A stretch of DNA of 8,099 nucleotides from Pseudomonadota bacterium (GCA_023423605.1 JAFAFF010000360.1:1-8099), one strand, 5' to 3'; shown: positions 1-6,428, counted from the stretch's first letter. The notes: generated by a model not told the origin, from the sequence alone. Program-made: numbers and translations.

Positions 1-1581
1 GTATTCGCTCATGTCGAAACGCACCAGTTCGATGCCCAGCTGCATCGCCAGCTGCTTGGTCACCTCGGTCTTGCCCACGCCGGTGGGGCCGGCGAACAGG
101 AAATTGCCGATCGGCTTGTCGGGGTTGCCCAGCCCGGAGCGGGCCAGCTTGATCGCCGACGTCAGCGTGTCGATGGCCGGGTCCTGGCCGAAGATCACCA
201 TTTTCAGATTGCGCTCCAGGTGTTCCAGGACTTCCTTGTCGGAACTGGACACCTGCTTGGCCGGAATCCGCGCCATCTTGGCCACGATGGTCTCGATTTC
301 CTCCACGTCGATGTGGCTCTTGCGGCTTTCCGGCGTCAACAGACGCTGCCGCGCTCCGGCTTCGTCCATCACGTCGATGGCCTTGTCCGGGAGCAGACGG
401 TCGCCGATGTGCTTCACCGACAGGTCGACCGCCGCCTGCAGTGCATCGTCGGCGTAGGTCACGCCGTGGTGCGCTTCATACTTACCCTTCAGGCCCTGCA
501 GGATCTCGTAGGTTTCGCCGACGGTCGGCTCCACGATGTCGATCTTCTGGAAGCGGCGCGCCAGTGCGCGATCCTTTTCGAAGATGCCGCGGTATTCCTG
601 GAACGTGGTCGAACCGATGCAGCGCAGTTCGCCCGAGGCCAGCGCGGGCTTGATCAGGTTGGATGCGTCCATGGTGCCGCCCGATGCCGAGCCGGCACCG
701 ATGATGGTGTGGATCTCATCGATGAACAGCACCGCGTTGGGCACCTTCTTCATGGCGGTCAGCACGCCCTTCAGGCGCTTTTCGAAGTCGCCGCGGTACT
801 TGGTACCGGCCACCAGCGCGCCGAGGTCCAGCGAGTAGATCACCGCGTCGGCCAGGACTTCCGGTACCGAACCCTCGACGATGCGGCGGGCCAGGCCTTC
901 GGCGATCGCGGTCTTGCCGACGCCGGCCTCGCCCACGTACAGCGGATTGTTCTTGCGGCGGCGGCACAGCACCTGGATGGTGCGCTCTATTTCGTCGCCA
1001 CGGCCCACCAGCGGATCGATACGGCCATTGCGGGCCTGCTCGTTGAGGTTGCTGGCGAATTCGGCCAGAGCGTCGCCCTTGCCTTCGCCCTCCCCGCCCT
1101 CGGCGCGGCCTTCGGGATCGGCCGACGATGGCTGTTCGCCATCCTCACCCAGCTTGGCGATGCCATGGGACAGGTAATTGACCACGTCCAGGCGGGTGAC
1201 GTCCTGCTGGTTGAGATAGTAGACGGCGTGCGAATCCTTCTCGCCGAAGATCGCCACCAGCACGTTGGCGCCGGTGACCTCCTTCTTGCCGGAGGACTGC
1301 ACGTGGTAGACGGCACGCTGCAGCACGCGCTGGAAGCCCAGCGTGGGCTGGGTGTCGCGACCGTCGTCTTCGGCCAGGCGCGATACCGAGGCCTCGATGG
1401 CCTGTTCCAGTTCGTGGCGCAGGCGCTCGGCATCGGCACCGCAGGCCTTCAGCACCGCCTGGGCGGACGGATTGTCGAGCAGCGCCAGCAGCAGGTGCTC
1501 GACGGTCATGAACTCATGCCGCACTTCCCGTGCCTGCTTGTAGCACTGCCCAATGGTGTGTTCGAGGTCTTTGCTGAACAT
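1..1581 (-). CDS. clpA: ATP-dependent Clp protease ATP-binding subunit ClpA (5' part; C-terminal end outside window)
   Basis: ClpA is the hexameric AAA+ unfoldase that threads substrates into the ClpP peptidase in the cytoplasm. It degrades ssrA-tagged proteins and, with ClpS, N-degron substrates. The window holds the first 527 codons of a family usually about 750-760 long. Visible in order: a Clp N domain (about residues 1-143); an unusually acidic, Gly/Glu-rich linker (about 143-170); and AAA+ module 1 with Walker A GEAGVGKT (217-224, Lys223) and Walker B with Asp288-Glu289. AAA+ module 2 has its Walker A, GPTGVGKT, at 498-505 (Lys504), and the frame leaves the window soon after at DMSEY. 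The ATG at 1579-1581 is preceded by a GGAG ribosome site (1588-1591, 6 nt spacing). The adjacent upstream gene is clpS, its adaptor, which argues for ClpA rather than ClpB or ClpC. No frameshift is seen. The 376-bp gap to clpS is filled partly by SMAG palindromes. Confidence 0.97.
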   Translation of the reverse strand, partial: MFSKDLEHTIGQCYKQAREVRHEFMTVEHLLLALLDNPSAQAVLKACGADAERLRHELEQAIEASVSRLAEDDGRDTQPTLGFQRVLQRAVYHVQSSGKKEVTGANVLVAIFGEKDSHAVYYLNQQDVTRLDVVNYLSHGIAKLGEDGEQPSSADPEGRAEGGEGEGKGDALAEFASNLNEQARNGRIDPLVGRGDEIERTIQVLCRRRKNNPLYVGEAGVGKTAIAEGLARRIVEGSVPEVLADAVIYSLDLGALVAGTKYRGDFEKRLKGVLTAMKKVPNAVLFIDEIHTIIGAGSASGGTMDASNLIKPALASGELRCIGSTTFQEYRGIFEKDRALARRFQKIDIVEPTVGETYEILQGLKGKYEAHHGVTYADDALQAAVDLSVKHIGDRLLPDKAIDVMDEAGARQRLLTPESRKSHIDVEEIETIVAKMARIPAKQVSSSDKEVLEHLERNLKMVIFGQDPAIDTLTSAIKLARSGLGNPDKPIGNFLFAGPTGVGKTEVTKQLAMQLGIELVRFDMSEY

Positions 1582-1796
1582 GCTTTACTCCGGCGGCAGT
1601 TGGAGACGATATGCGGCCTGACATCCCGTTTTCCATCACCCTAGCGGAACCACGCGTTCATGCGGCGTTAGCGCGGAAGCATGCATTCCGTCAGCGCACC
1701 CTGACGATAACCTACAACGGCCGGATGTAGCGCGGGGCAAAGCAGACGGATGCGCGGGCGCGCAACGGGAACGATGCGTTCCATGGCGAGGTTCAC
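1582..1796. other. clpS-clpA intergenic stretch without a gene
   Basis: This stretch lies between the clpA start and the first SMAG palindrome. I see no plausible gene in it. It holds the clpA ribosome site (minus strand, GGAG at 1588-1591) and a small inverted repeat, CGTCAG at 1689-1694 and CTGACG at 1701-1706 with a 6-nt loop. The hairpin is not followed by a T run on either strand, so it is not a convincing terminator. A separate clpA promoter could sit here, but I found no clear -35/-10 pair. Confidence 0.5.
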
Positions 1797-1820
1797 GTAG
1801 AGCCGGGCTCTGCCCGGCTG
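1797..1820 (+). repeat. SMAG-type GTAG palindrome (clpS-clpA gap, copy 1)
   Basis: The 24-bp element starts with GTAG, followed by arm AGCCGGGC, loop TCT, arm GCCCGGCT and a closing G. The 8-bp stem is perfect. The same sequence occurs at 1842-1865 and, inverted, several times at 6358-6544. The GTAG head plus GC-rich hairpin is the signature of the Stenotrophomonas SMAG (REP-like) family. Such elements are thought to be moved by RAYT transposases; none is encoded here. Confidence 0.85.
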
Positions 1821-1841
1821 AGACATTACCGCACAGCGGGG

Positions 1842-1865
1842 GTAGAGCCGGGCTCTGCCCGGCTG
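1842..1865 (+). repeat. SMAG-type GTAG palindrome (clpS-clpA gap, copy 2)
   Basis: This copy is identical over 24 bp to the one at 1797-1820 and starts 45 bp further on in the same orientation. With the inverted copy at 1879-1902 it forms a head-to-tail-opposed pair separated by 13 bp, the dimer arrangement common for REP-like elements. Confidence 0.85.
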
Positions 1866-1878
1866 ATGGAACACCGCG

Positions 1879-1902
1879 CAGCTGGGCAGAGCCCCGCTCT
1901 AC
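1879..1902 (-). repeat. SMAG-type GTAG palindrome, inverted (copy 3, one stem mismatch)
   Basis: Read on the minus strand it starts GTAG, then arm AGCGGGGC, loop TCT and arm GCCCAGCT. The arms differ from copies 1 and 2 and leave one G-A mismatch in the stem, so this copy is slightly decayed. It is the partner of the plus-strand copy at 1842-1865. Confidence 0.8.
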
Positions 1903-1924
1903 AAATGCCGGAGGCATTACCGCG

Positions 1925-1948
1925 CAGCGGGGCGGCGCCCCGCTCCAC
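1925..1948 (-). repeat. Degenerate SMAG-type palindrome, inverted (copy 4)
   Basis: On the minus strand the head is GTGG instead of GTAG, followed by arm AGCGGGGC, loop GCC and arm GCCCCGCT. The 8-bp stem is perfect, although head and loop have drifted. It ends 9 bp from the clpS stop codon, so in a clpS transcript the hairpin would lie directly after the coding region. Confidence 0.65.
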
Positions 1949-1957
1949 GATTGCCTG

Positions 1958-2284
1958 TCAGGCCTTCTCCATCGTGCACAGCAAGGGATGCTGGTTCATG
2001 CGCGCATATTCGTTGACCTGCGCGACCTTGGTTTCGGCCACCTCGCGGGTAAACACGCCACATACCCCGCGGCCACGGGTGTGCACATGGAGCATCACCT
2101 GCGTGGCCCGGTCCAGGTCCAGGGTGAAGAACTGCTGCAGTACGTCCACCACGAAATCCATCGGCGTGTAGTCGTCATTGAGCAGCATCACCTGGTAGAA
2201 CGGCGGCGGCGCGACCTCCGGACGTGCGGTGTCCAGCAGCACGCCGTGATCGGAATGGGATTCGTGGGAAGTCTCGCGAGGCAT
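1958..2284 (-). CDS. clpS: ATP-dependent Clp protease adaptor protein ClpS
   Basis: ClpS recognises N-terminal destabilising residues (Leu, Phe, Tyr, Trp) and delivers such proteins to ClpA in the cytoplasm. From the ATG at 2284 the protein has 108 residues, a usual length. A flexible, His/Ser/Glu-rich N-terminal tail of about 24 residues is followed by the ClpS core. The binding-pocket residues are present: Asn36-Asp37 in [12 protein letters not shown], and His68 in [10 protein letters not shown] (E. coli equivalents Asn34, Asp35, His66). The core ends with the family-typical [10 protein letters not shown]. The frame stays open upstream to another possible start at 2341, but that would add a non-conserved 19-residue extension containing the promoter box. 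MPRETS is also the start I recall for xanthomonad ClpS proteins. The gene precedes clpA on the same strand. Only AAAGGG touches the ATG, too close for a standard Shine-Dalgarno, so translation may be leaderless. Confidence 0.95.
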   Translation of the reverse strand: MPRETSHESHSDHGVLLDTARPEVAPPPFYQVMLLNDDYTPMDFVVDVLQQFFTLDLDRATQVMLHVHTRGRGVCGVFTREVAETKVAQVNEYARMNQHPLLCTMEKA

Positions 2285-2290
2285 CCCTTT

Positions 2291-2319
2291 ATTATACGGG
2301 CAGCCCCCGCACGATTGGA
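2291..2319 (-). promoter_or_regulatory. Putative clpS promoter with consensus -10 box next to the start codon
   Basis: On the minus strand a perfect TATAAT lies at 2296-2291, just 6 nt before the clpS ATG. With 17-bp spacing the -35 position (2314-2319) reads TCCAAT, a poor match. A -10 box here would put the transcript start at or within a base or two of the ATG, giving a leaderless or nearly leaderless mRNA. The TATAAT is the only such AT-rich block in this GC-rich intergenic region. The weak -35 keeps this a prediction. Confidence 0.5.
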
Positions 2320-2344
2320 CGGCGACGGGCAGCACCCTCACAAT
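2315..2344 (+). promoter_or_regulatory. Weak candidate promoter for the nudJ-mnmA-hflD operon
   Basis: TTGGAC at 2315-2320 and CACAAT at 2339-2344 are spaced by 18 bp on the plus strand, a partial sigma-70-type match. It would be divergent from and overlap the clpS promoter, and would give a leader of about 100 nt before nudJ. The match is modest, and chance resemblance cannot be excluded. Confidence 0.22.
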
Positions 2345-2376
2345 CTCCCTGCCCCGCCTTGTTTCACGGAACCTTC

Positions 2377-2466
2377 ATGAGAACGCCGCTGCTTTCCACC
2401 CTGTTGCGCGATAACGCCGGTGCATTGCCGTCGGCGGCCGTGCCCGCGTGGATGGCATGCCGTTGA
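2377..2466 (+). CDS. Possible 29-residue upstream ORF overlapping the nudJ start
   Basis: An ATG at 2377, with a short GGA about 6 nt upstream, opens a 29-codon frame that begins MRTPLLSTLL and stops at 2464-2466, ten bases into nudJ. The overlap would let ribosomes that finish it re-initiate at the nudJ ATG (2457), which has no strong ribosome site of its own. I recognise no family. It could equally be chance in GC-rich DNA, or 5' leader without translation. Confidence 0.2.
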   Translation: MRTPLLSTLLRDNAGALPSAAVPAWMACR

Positions 2467-2936
2467 CCCTGTCCCCGCAGAACAGCCCCGCACAGCGCTG
2501 GGCACCGCATGTCACGGTAGCCACGGTGGTGGTGGACGACGGGCGCCTGTTGCTGGTGGAAGAGCGCATCGACGGCACGCTGGTGCTGAACCAGCCCGCA
2601 GGACATCTTGAACCCGGCGAAACGCTGGCGGCCGCGGCGCTGCGCGAAACCCTGGAAGAGACCGGCTGGGAGGTGGAGCTGACCAGCTTCATCGGCTGCT
2701 ACCAGTGGCAGGCGCCCGATGGCACGCCGTTCCTGCGCTTCTGCCATGCCGCGCGGCCCGTGCGCCATCATCCGCAGCGCCCGCTGGATACGGGCATCGA
2801 GCGCGCCCTATGGCTGGCACCGGACGCCCTGCAGGCCCAGCCGGAGCGGTGGCGCAGCCCGCTGGTGTGGCAGGTGGTTGCCGATTATCTTGGCGGCCAG
2901 CGTCATCCCCTTTCACTGGTCAGGGAGGTCGCATGA
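2457..2936 (+). CDS. nudJ: Nudix hydrolase, NudJ-type phosphatase
   Basis: This is a cytoplasmic Nudix pyrophosphohydrolase of 159 residues. E. coli NudJ (YmfB, 153 residues) hydrolyses nucleoside di- and triphosphates and the thiamin precursor HMP-PP. The full Nudix box lies at residues 49-71: Gly49, Glu55, Arg63-Glu64, Glu67-Glu68, Gly70, with Glu64, Glu67 and Glu68 expected to bind Mg. NudJ-like segments flank it: PHVTVA near residue 17, NQPAGHLE at 45-52, then [20 protein letters not shown] and a GQRHPL tail. The order nudJ-mnmA-hflD matches E. coli and supports the name. The stop overlaps the mnmA start by four bases (ATGA). I chose the ATG at 2457; a GTG three codons earlier (2448) is possible. 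No clear Shine-Dalgarno precedes either, so the start is less certain than the function. Substrate is inferred from the family only. Confidence 0.9.
   Translation: MPLTLSPQNSPAQRWAPHVTVATVVVDDGRLLLVEERIDGTLVLNQPAGHLEPGETLAAAALRETLEETGWEVELTSFIGCYQWQAPDGTPFLRFCHAARPVRHHPQRPLDTGIERALWLAPDALQAQPERWRSPLVWQVVADYLGGQRHPLSLVREVA
2922..2929 (+). promoter_or_regulatory. Strong Shine-Dalgarno for mnmA inside the 3' end of nudJ
   Basis: AGGGAGGT lies at the end of the nudJ coding region, 3 nt before the mnmA ATG at 2933. It is a near-perfect anti-16S match and fixes the mnmA start. The frame extends far upstream within nudJ, so length alone would give a wrong, longer protein. Confidence 0.85.
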
Positions 2937-4072
2937 GCACGCCTCGCATCATGGTGGGGGTATCCGGCGGCGTGGATTCTTCGGTAGCCGCCTGGCGACT
3001 GGTACAGCAGGGCGAACCGGTCGCCGGGCTGTTCATGCAGAACTGGGCCGACGACGGCAGCGGTGAATGCCGCGCCGAGGACGACCGCCGCGATGCCGTG
3101 GCGGTCTGCGGGCTGCTGGGCATCCCGTTCCATTTCCGGGATTTTTCCAGCGAATACTGGCAGGGTGTGTTCGAACATTTCCTGGCCGAATACGCCGCCG
3201 GGCGCACGCCGAATCCTGACGTGCTGTGCAACCGCGAAGTGAAATTCAAGCATTTCCTGGATGCCGCGCGGGAGCTCGGCGCCGAACGCATCGCCACCGG
3301 ACACTATGCGCGGGTGGCGCAGCGCGACGGGCGCTGGCTGCTGCTGCGCGGTGCTGACCGCTCCAAGGACCAGAGCTATTTCCTGCACCAGCTGGGCCAG
3401 GAGCAGTTGTCGGCCACCCTGTTCCCCATTGGCGACCTCAACAAGAGCGATCTGCGGCGCATGGCCCGCGATGCGCGGCTGCCGACCCACGCCAAGAAGG
3501 ATTCGACCGGCATCTGCTTCATCGGCGAGCGCGATTTCCGGCAGTTTCTGGGGCAGTATCTGCCGGCCCGCGAAGGTCGCATCCTGGATCCGCACGGAGT
3601 GGAGATCGCCACCCATCCGGGCGTGTTCTATTTCACCCTGGGCCAGCGCGAAGGCCTGAACATCGGCGGCGTGCGCGGTCGTCCCGCTGCACCGTGGTAC
3701 GTGGTGGGCAAGGACGTGGCCAGCAACGTGCTGTACGTGGACCAGGACCGCGACAGCCGCTGGCTGATGTCGCACCAGCTGGCCAGCGAAGCGGCGCACT
3801 GGATTGCCGGCGCGCCGCCGGCGGCGCGCTTTGCGTGCACCGCGCAGACCCGTTACCGCCAGCCGGACGAAGCCTGCACCGTGACCGTGCGCGACGATGG
3901 CACCCTGCACGTGCGCTTCGCCCAGCCCCAGCGTGCCGTCACGCCGGGACAGTCGCTGGTGCTTTACGACGGTGATGTCTGCCTGGGCGGCGCGGTGATC
4001 GCCGCCACCGATGCGCCGCTGGAACAGCGGCTGCGCACCACTCCTTCTCCCTTCGAGGTATCCGCTGCATGA
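2933..4072 (+). CDS. mnmA: tRNA-specific 2-thiouridylase MnmA
   Basis: MnmA is an ATP-dependent enzyme that converts U34 of tRNA-Lys, -Glu and -Gln to 2-thiouridine, using sulfur relayed from IscS through Tus-type carriers. Predicted length is 379 residues (E. coli 368). The N-terminal PP-loop that adenylates U34 is SGGVDSS at residues 11-17. NPDVLCN carries Cys99, and [12 protein letters not shown] carries Cys195; these match the catalytic pair Cys102/Cys199 of the E. coli enzyme. TGHYARV near 122 and KDQSYFL near 145 are further family motifs. The C-terminal part (about 280-379) is the usual central plus beta-barrel region, with [13 protein letters not shown] and a terminal [16 protein letters not shown]. 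It overlaps nudJ and hflD by four bases each (ATGA), so the three are likely cotranscribed and translationally coupled. All key residues are intact. Confidence 0.97.
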   Translation: MSTPRIMVGVSGGVDSSVAAWRLVQQGEPVAGLFMQNWADDGSGECRAEDDRRDAVAVCGLLGIPFHFRDFSSEYWQGVFEHFLAEYAAGRTPNPDVLCNREVKFKHFLDAARELGAERIATGHYARVAQRDGRWLLLRGADRSKDQSYFLHQLGQEQLSATLFPIGDLNKSDLRRMARDARLPTHAKKDSTGICFIGERDFRQFLGQYLPAREGRILDPHGVEIATHPGVFYFTLGQREGLNIGGVRGRPAAPWYVVGKDVASNVLYVDQDRDSRWLMSHQLASEAAHWIAGAPPAARFACTAQTRYRQPDEACTVTVRDDGTLHVRFAQPQRAVTPGQSLVLYDGDVCLGGAVIAATDAPLEQRLRTTPSPFEVSAA

Positions 4073-4683
4073 GTTTCACCGTCGACGACCGCGTCCTGGC
4101 ACTTGCCGGCATTGCACAGGCCCTGCAGCAGGTTCGCCGTATCGCCGATACCGGGCACTCCGACGCTGCCGCGGTGCGCACCGCCGTGGACAGCGTGTTC
4201 CGCATCGATGCCGGTTCGCCGCAGGAGGTCTATGGCGACCGCGAAGCCCTGAAGCCGGGCCTGAGGCTGCTGCACAACTACTTCCGCAACCAGGGCCAGG
4301 ACCCCATCCTGCCCAAGCTGGCGCTGGCCGTGCTGCAGCTGGAACGACGCTTCGTGCGCGAGCAGGACACCATTTCCAGGGTGACCGTCGGCATTGAACG
4401 GGCCGCCCGCCAGGCGCGCGAGGTGGGCGACAGCGGCCATCCGGACGTGCTGGCCACGCTCGGCGGTGTGTACGCCGATACCATCAGCCACCTCAAGCCG
4501 CGGGTGATGGTGCAGGGCAATCCGCACTACCTGGGCCAGGCCGGGGTGGTCGCGGAAATCCGCGCCCTGCTGCTGGCGGCGGTGCGTTCGGCGGTGTTGT
4601 GGCGGCAGCTGGGCGGCAGTTACTGGGATTTCCTGATCAGTCGCAAGGCGATGGTGGAAGCGGTGGACCGCGCGCTGGGCTGA
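4069..4683 (+). CDS. hflD: High frequency lysogenization protein HflD homolog
   Basis: HflD is a small, mostly helical protein found at the inner face of the cytoplasmic membrane. In E. coli it binds the lambda CII activator and promotes its degradation; its housekeeping role is not settled. The predicted 204 residues are close to the family norm. Typical segments are visible: an early [11 protein letters not shown] helix, [27 protein letters not shown], then [36 protein letters not shown] (residues about 150-185; given here in shortened form by its anchors [23 protein letters not shown] and GGSYWD). The ATG at 4069 overlaps the mnmA stop (ATGA). A GAGG ribosome site lies at 4055-4058 with 10-nt spacing. 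mnmA-hflD adjacency is widespread in gammaproteobacteria and strengthens the call. No lambda-like partner is visible, so the cellular job here is unknown. Confidence 0.94.
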   Translation: MSFTVDDRVLALAGIAQALQQVRRIADTGHSDAAAVRTAVDSVFRIDAGSPQEVYGDREALKPGLRLLHNYFRNQGQDPILPKLALAVLQLERRFVREQDTISRVTVGIERAARQAREVGDSGHPDVLATLGGVYADTISHLKPRVMVQGNPHYLGQAGVVAEIRALLLAAVRSAVLWRQLGGSYWDFLISRKAMVEAVDRALG

Positions 4684-4689
4684 TCACAG

Positions 4690-4709
4690 TGCCGGGCGCT
4701 GGCCCGGCA
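4690..4709 (+). terminator. GC-rich hairpin after hflD, possible operon end
   Basis: TGCCGGGC (4690-4697) and GCCCGGCA (4702-4709) form a perfect 8-bp stem with loop GCTG, starting 6 bases after the hflD stop. No T run follows, so it is not a classic intrinsic terminator. It may block 3' exonuclease or act with Rho. A second, weaker hairpin (CCTGCG at 4740-4745, CGCAGG at 4755-4760) lies between it and the next promoter. Confidence 0.45.
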
Positions 4710-4766
4710 ACACCGGCGCGCCGCGTGACGGGGGGCTGGCCTGCGTGATGTCAGCGCAGGTTCCAT

Positions 4767-4793
4767 TAAAGAGAACGGGTGCACGGCCGATAC
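4767..4793 (+). promoter_or_regulatory. Sigma-28 (FliA) type flagellar promoter
   Basis: TAAAGAGA (4767-4774), an 11-bp spacer, then GCCGATAC (4786-4793). The enterobacterial sigma-28 consensus is TAAAGTTT, 11 bp, GCCGATAA. The core TAAAG matches fully, the -10 element matches 7 of 8, and the spacing is exact. The expected transcript start is near 4800, giving a leader of about 22 nt before the ATG at 4822. The downstream gene is a chemoreceptor-like protein, the usual class of FliA target. FliA control is inferred. Confidence 0.82.
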
Positions 4794-4821
4794 AGCATTC
4801 GTGACTCTCCCGAGAACGTCC

Positions 4822-6012
4822 ATGTACTCACGCATCATCATCCGTCTGGCCGCACCGCTGGTGCTGACCCTGCTGCTTCCCCTCGCCTTCGCCCTCGAAT
4901 GGCCGGCGGCCCTGCGTTGGGCCATGTTGACCACGATGACGCTGAGCTGGCTTGGTTTCGCCTGGTGGACCACCCGCCAGCAGGCGCAGCGCTCGCCGGA
5001 ACAGGCGCGCATCCTGCGTGAGCAGGACCAGCTGCTGACCGAACTGCGCACCTTCGTGGGCAACGAGATAGACGGCTCGCGCAGCGAAGTGGAACGTGCC
5101 CGCGACCTTATCCGCCAGGCGGTTTCCGGGCTGGGCGGCAGCTTCGATGCGATGAACCGCAAGTCGCGCCAGCAGAGCCAGGCGCTGGCACGCATCGTCG
5201 ACCGCGCCGGTGAAGACGGCGCAGCCGGCCTGGACGTGGCGCGCTTCGCCCAGCATGCCAGCCACCAGATGGAACAGCTGGTGGAAGCACTGGAACAGGT
5301 CAGCGGCCAGAGCAGCACCACGGTGCAGCACATCGACCAGATGGCCCAGCACCTGGACGGCATCTTCGCGCTGCTGGAAGACGTCAAGTCCATCGCCGAC
5401 CAGACCAATCTGCTGGCGCTGAACGCGGCCATCGAGGCGGCGCGCGCGGGTGAAGCGGGCCGTGGTTTCGCGGTGGTGGCCGATGAGGTGCGCAACCTGT
5501 CCGAGCGCTCCACCACGTTCAACGAGCAGATCCGCAAGCTGGCGCACAGCTCCAAGGACGCCATCGCCAAGGTGCGCGAAACGGTCTCGCACATGGCATC
5601 GCGCGACATGGACCGCTCCCGCGAAGCACGCCAGGAGGCGGCTTCGATGGTGGACAACGTGGCCCAGATCAATGCCTCGCTGGGTGACGGCATGCGCGAA
5701 GTGTCCGAGTGCGCGCGCGCCATCGATGGCAGCGTGGCCGAAGCCGTGCGTGCCCTGCAGTTCGAGGACATCGCGACCCAGGCACTGGGCGGGGTGCACG
5801 TGCACCTGGACCGCCTGACCGCGATCAACCGCGAGGCGGTGGCGCTGCAGGAGCTGCTGCACCGCCATGGCGGCGCGATGGACGAGGAGATCATCTCCGC
5901 CCTGCAGCGCACCGGCAGCCGTCTGCGCGAGATGCGCAACGAATGGGAGCGGCCGCCGCACAAGCCGGTGACCCAGCAGAGCATGGGCGCCGGAACGGTG
6001 GAGCTGTTCTGA
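4822..6012 (+). CDS. Membrane-anchored methyl-accepting chemotaxis-like protein without sensor domain
   Basis: The protein has 396 residues and carries a chemoreceptor signalling domain, which in the family couples to CheW and CheA. Two hydrophobic segments (about 5-25 and 30-48) are joined by a turn of only a few residues, so there is no periplasmic ligand-binding domain, and I see no convincing HAMP domain. A long helical region leads to the conserved hairpin tip at residues 191-230, with [18 protein letters not shown] and [16 protein letters not shown] both intact. After the return helix comes a C-terminal region with LQFEDI (312-317), a motif I associate with related short receptors. The C-terminus lacks the NWETF-type CheR tether. 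A sigma-28 promoter begins transcription near 4800, so I chose ATG 4822 over the GTG at 4801; a weak GAGA ribosome site sits at 4812-4815. It is probably monocistronic, with a terminator at 6047. What it senses is unknown: membrane state, a partner protein or a cytoplasmic cue are all possible. Confidence 0.88.
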   Translation: MYSRIIIRLAAPLVLTLLLPLAFALEWPAALRWAMLTTMTLSWLGFAWWTTRQQAQRSPEQARILREQDQLLTELRTFVGNEIDGSRSEVERARDLIRQAVSGLGGSFDAMNRKSRQQSQALARIVDRAGEDGAAGLDVARFAQHASHQMEQLVEALEQVSGQSSTTVQHIDQMAQHLDGIFALLEDVKSIADQTNLLALNAAIEAARAGEAGRGFAVVADEVRNLSERSTTFNEQIRKLAHSSKDAIAKVRETVSHMASRDMDRSREARQEAASMVDNVAQINASLGDGMREVSECARAIDGSVAEAVRALQFEDIATQALGGVHVHLDRLTAINREAVALQELLHRHGGAMDEEIISALQRTGSRLREMRNEWERPPHKPVTQQSMGAGTVELF

Positions 6013-6015
6013 GTC

Positions 6016-6279
6016 GTGCAGGCTGCAATGCAGATTCGTGATGATCAAGGCCCCGGCCCTGCCGGGGCCTTTGCGCGTCCGCGTGATGGTGGTGCCGGCA
6101 ATGCACCGCGTTCCAGCGCACGCGAACAGCTGCATCGGCTGGAGCACCTGGCTCGGAGGGAGCTGGCCGCGTTGCAGCAGCAACCGACCGCCCTGCCGGC
6201 GGCGCAGTTGCCCTGCGCTGAAGCAGTGGGCATGGCATGGGATCTCGGCCTGGATGCAAGCCAGGTGGCCAGCGGGTAA
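6016..6279 (+). CDS. Doubtful small ORF after the chemoreceptor gene
   Basis: An open frame of 87 codons runs from GTG 6016 (or ATG 6028) to the TAA at 6277-6279. The last third is helical and Leu/Gln-rich (REQLHRLEHLARRELAALQQ), followed by AEAVGMAWDLGLDASQVASG, which looks more protein-like than the first part. The front half translates the terminator hairpin (6047-6071) as Gly/Pro/Ala-rich sequence, which argues against a simple gene. No start codon lies between that hairpin and the protein-like part. I recognise no family. It could be the decayed 3' remnant of a gene, a real small protein read through the hairpin, or chance. Confidence 0.22.
   Translation: MQAAMQIRDDQGPGPAGAFARPRDGGAGNAPRSSAREQLHRLEHLARRELAALQQQPTALPAAQLPCAEAVGMAWDLGLDASQVASG
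6047..6071 (+). terminator. Intrinsic-type terminator after the chemoreceptor gene
   Basis: AAGGCCCCGGC (6047-6057) and GCCGGGGCCTT (6061-6071) form a perfect 11-bp stem with loop CCT, 35 bp after the stop codon. The A-A start and T-T end, followed by TGCG, give only a short U tract. The stem is very stable, and the position suits the end of the sigma-28 transcript. Confidence 0.75.
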
Positions 6280-6284
6280 TGCGC
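6072..6284. other. Non-repeat part of the convergent intergenic region
   Basis: This lies between the terminator and the first SMAG copy of the second cluster. Apart from the doubtful frame ending at 6279, I see only a small inverted repeat, CCTGG at 6250-6254 and CCAGG at 6262-6266. No promoter, tRNA or known RNA was recognised. Confidence 0.4.
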
Positions 6285-6308
6285 GTAGAGCGGGGCTCTG
6301 CCCCGCTG
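6285..6308 (+). repeat. SMAG-type GTAG palindrome (second cluster, copy 1)
   Basis: GTAG head, arm AGCGGGGC, loop TCT, arm GCCCCGCT, final G. The stem is a perfect 8 bp. Compared with the AGCCGGGC type, the fourth arm base is changed from C to G, with the matching change in the other arm. Confidence 0.87.
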
Positions 6309-6321
6309 CGCGGAATGGTCC

Positions 6322-6345
6322 GTAGAGCGGGGCTCTGCCCCGCTG
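6322..6345 (+). repeat. SMAG-type GTAG palindrome (second cluster, copy 2)
   Basis: Identical over 24 bp to the copy at 6285-6308 and in the same orientation, 37 bp further on. With the inverted copy at 6358-6381 it forms a pair separated by 12 bp, although the two arms belong to different sequence types. Confidence 0.87.
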
Positions 6346-6357
6346 GTGGCACGGCTT

Positions 6358-6381
6358 CAGCCGGGCAGAGCCCGGCTCTAC
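6358..6381 (-). repeat. SMAG-type GTAG palindrome, inverted (second cluster, copy 3)
   Basis: On the minus strand: GTAG, arm AGCCGGGC, loop TCT, arm GCCCGGCT. It is the first of four identical inverted copies ending at 6544, and the left end of the tandem array. Confidence 0.87.
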
Positions 6382-6394
6382 AGAACCCGCCGCG

Positions 6395-6406
6395 GCCCGG
6401 CTCTAC
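6395..6406 (-). repeat. Truncated SMAG half-element
   Basis: Only the GTAG head and first arm (GTAG then AGCCGGGC on the minus strand) are left; loop and second arm are missing. It sits in an extra 25-bp partial unit between full copies 3 and 4, so the spacing there is 71 rather than 46 bp. This looks like an unequal recombination or slippage scar. Confidence 0.7.
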
Positions 6407-6428
6407 AGAACCTGCCGCGATACGGCTT

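Noticed and set aside
220..1644. 474-codon open frame on the plus strand opposite clpA
   Set aside because: It is the antisense shadow of a well-conserved clpA in GC-rich DNA; it shows no domain and no ribosome site.
1689..1706. Inverted repeat upstream of clpA as a terminator or operator
   Set aside because: The stem is only 6 bp, no T run follows on either strand, and no recognised operator matches.
2705..2932. N-terminal extension of MnmA by 76 residues
   Set aside because: It would lie entirely inside nudJ, is low-complexity Ala/Pro/Arg, and the strong AGGGAGGT site places the start at 2933.
2903..3910. 335-codon minus-strand frame opposite mnmA
   Set aside because: Shadow of mnmA, which carries every catalytic motif on the plus strand.
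4620..6183. Two open frames of about 450 codons on the minus strand opposite hflD and the chemoreceptor gene
   Set aside because: Composition is dominated by Ser/Arg or by His/Val/Leu as expected from antisense of GC-rich coding DNA. The plus strand encodes the clear chemoreceptor domain and has a promoter.
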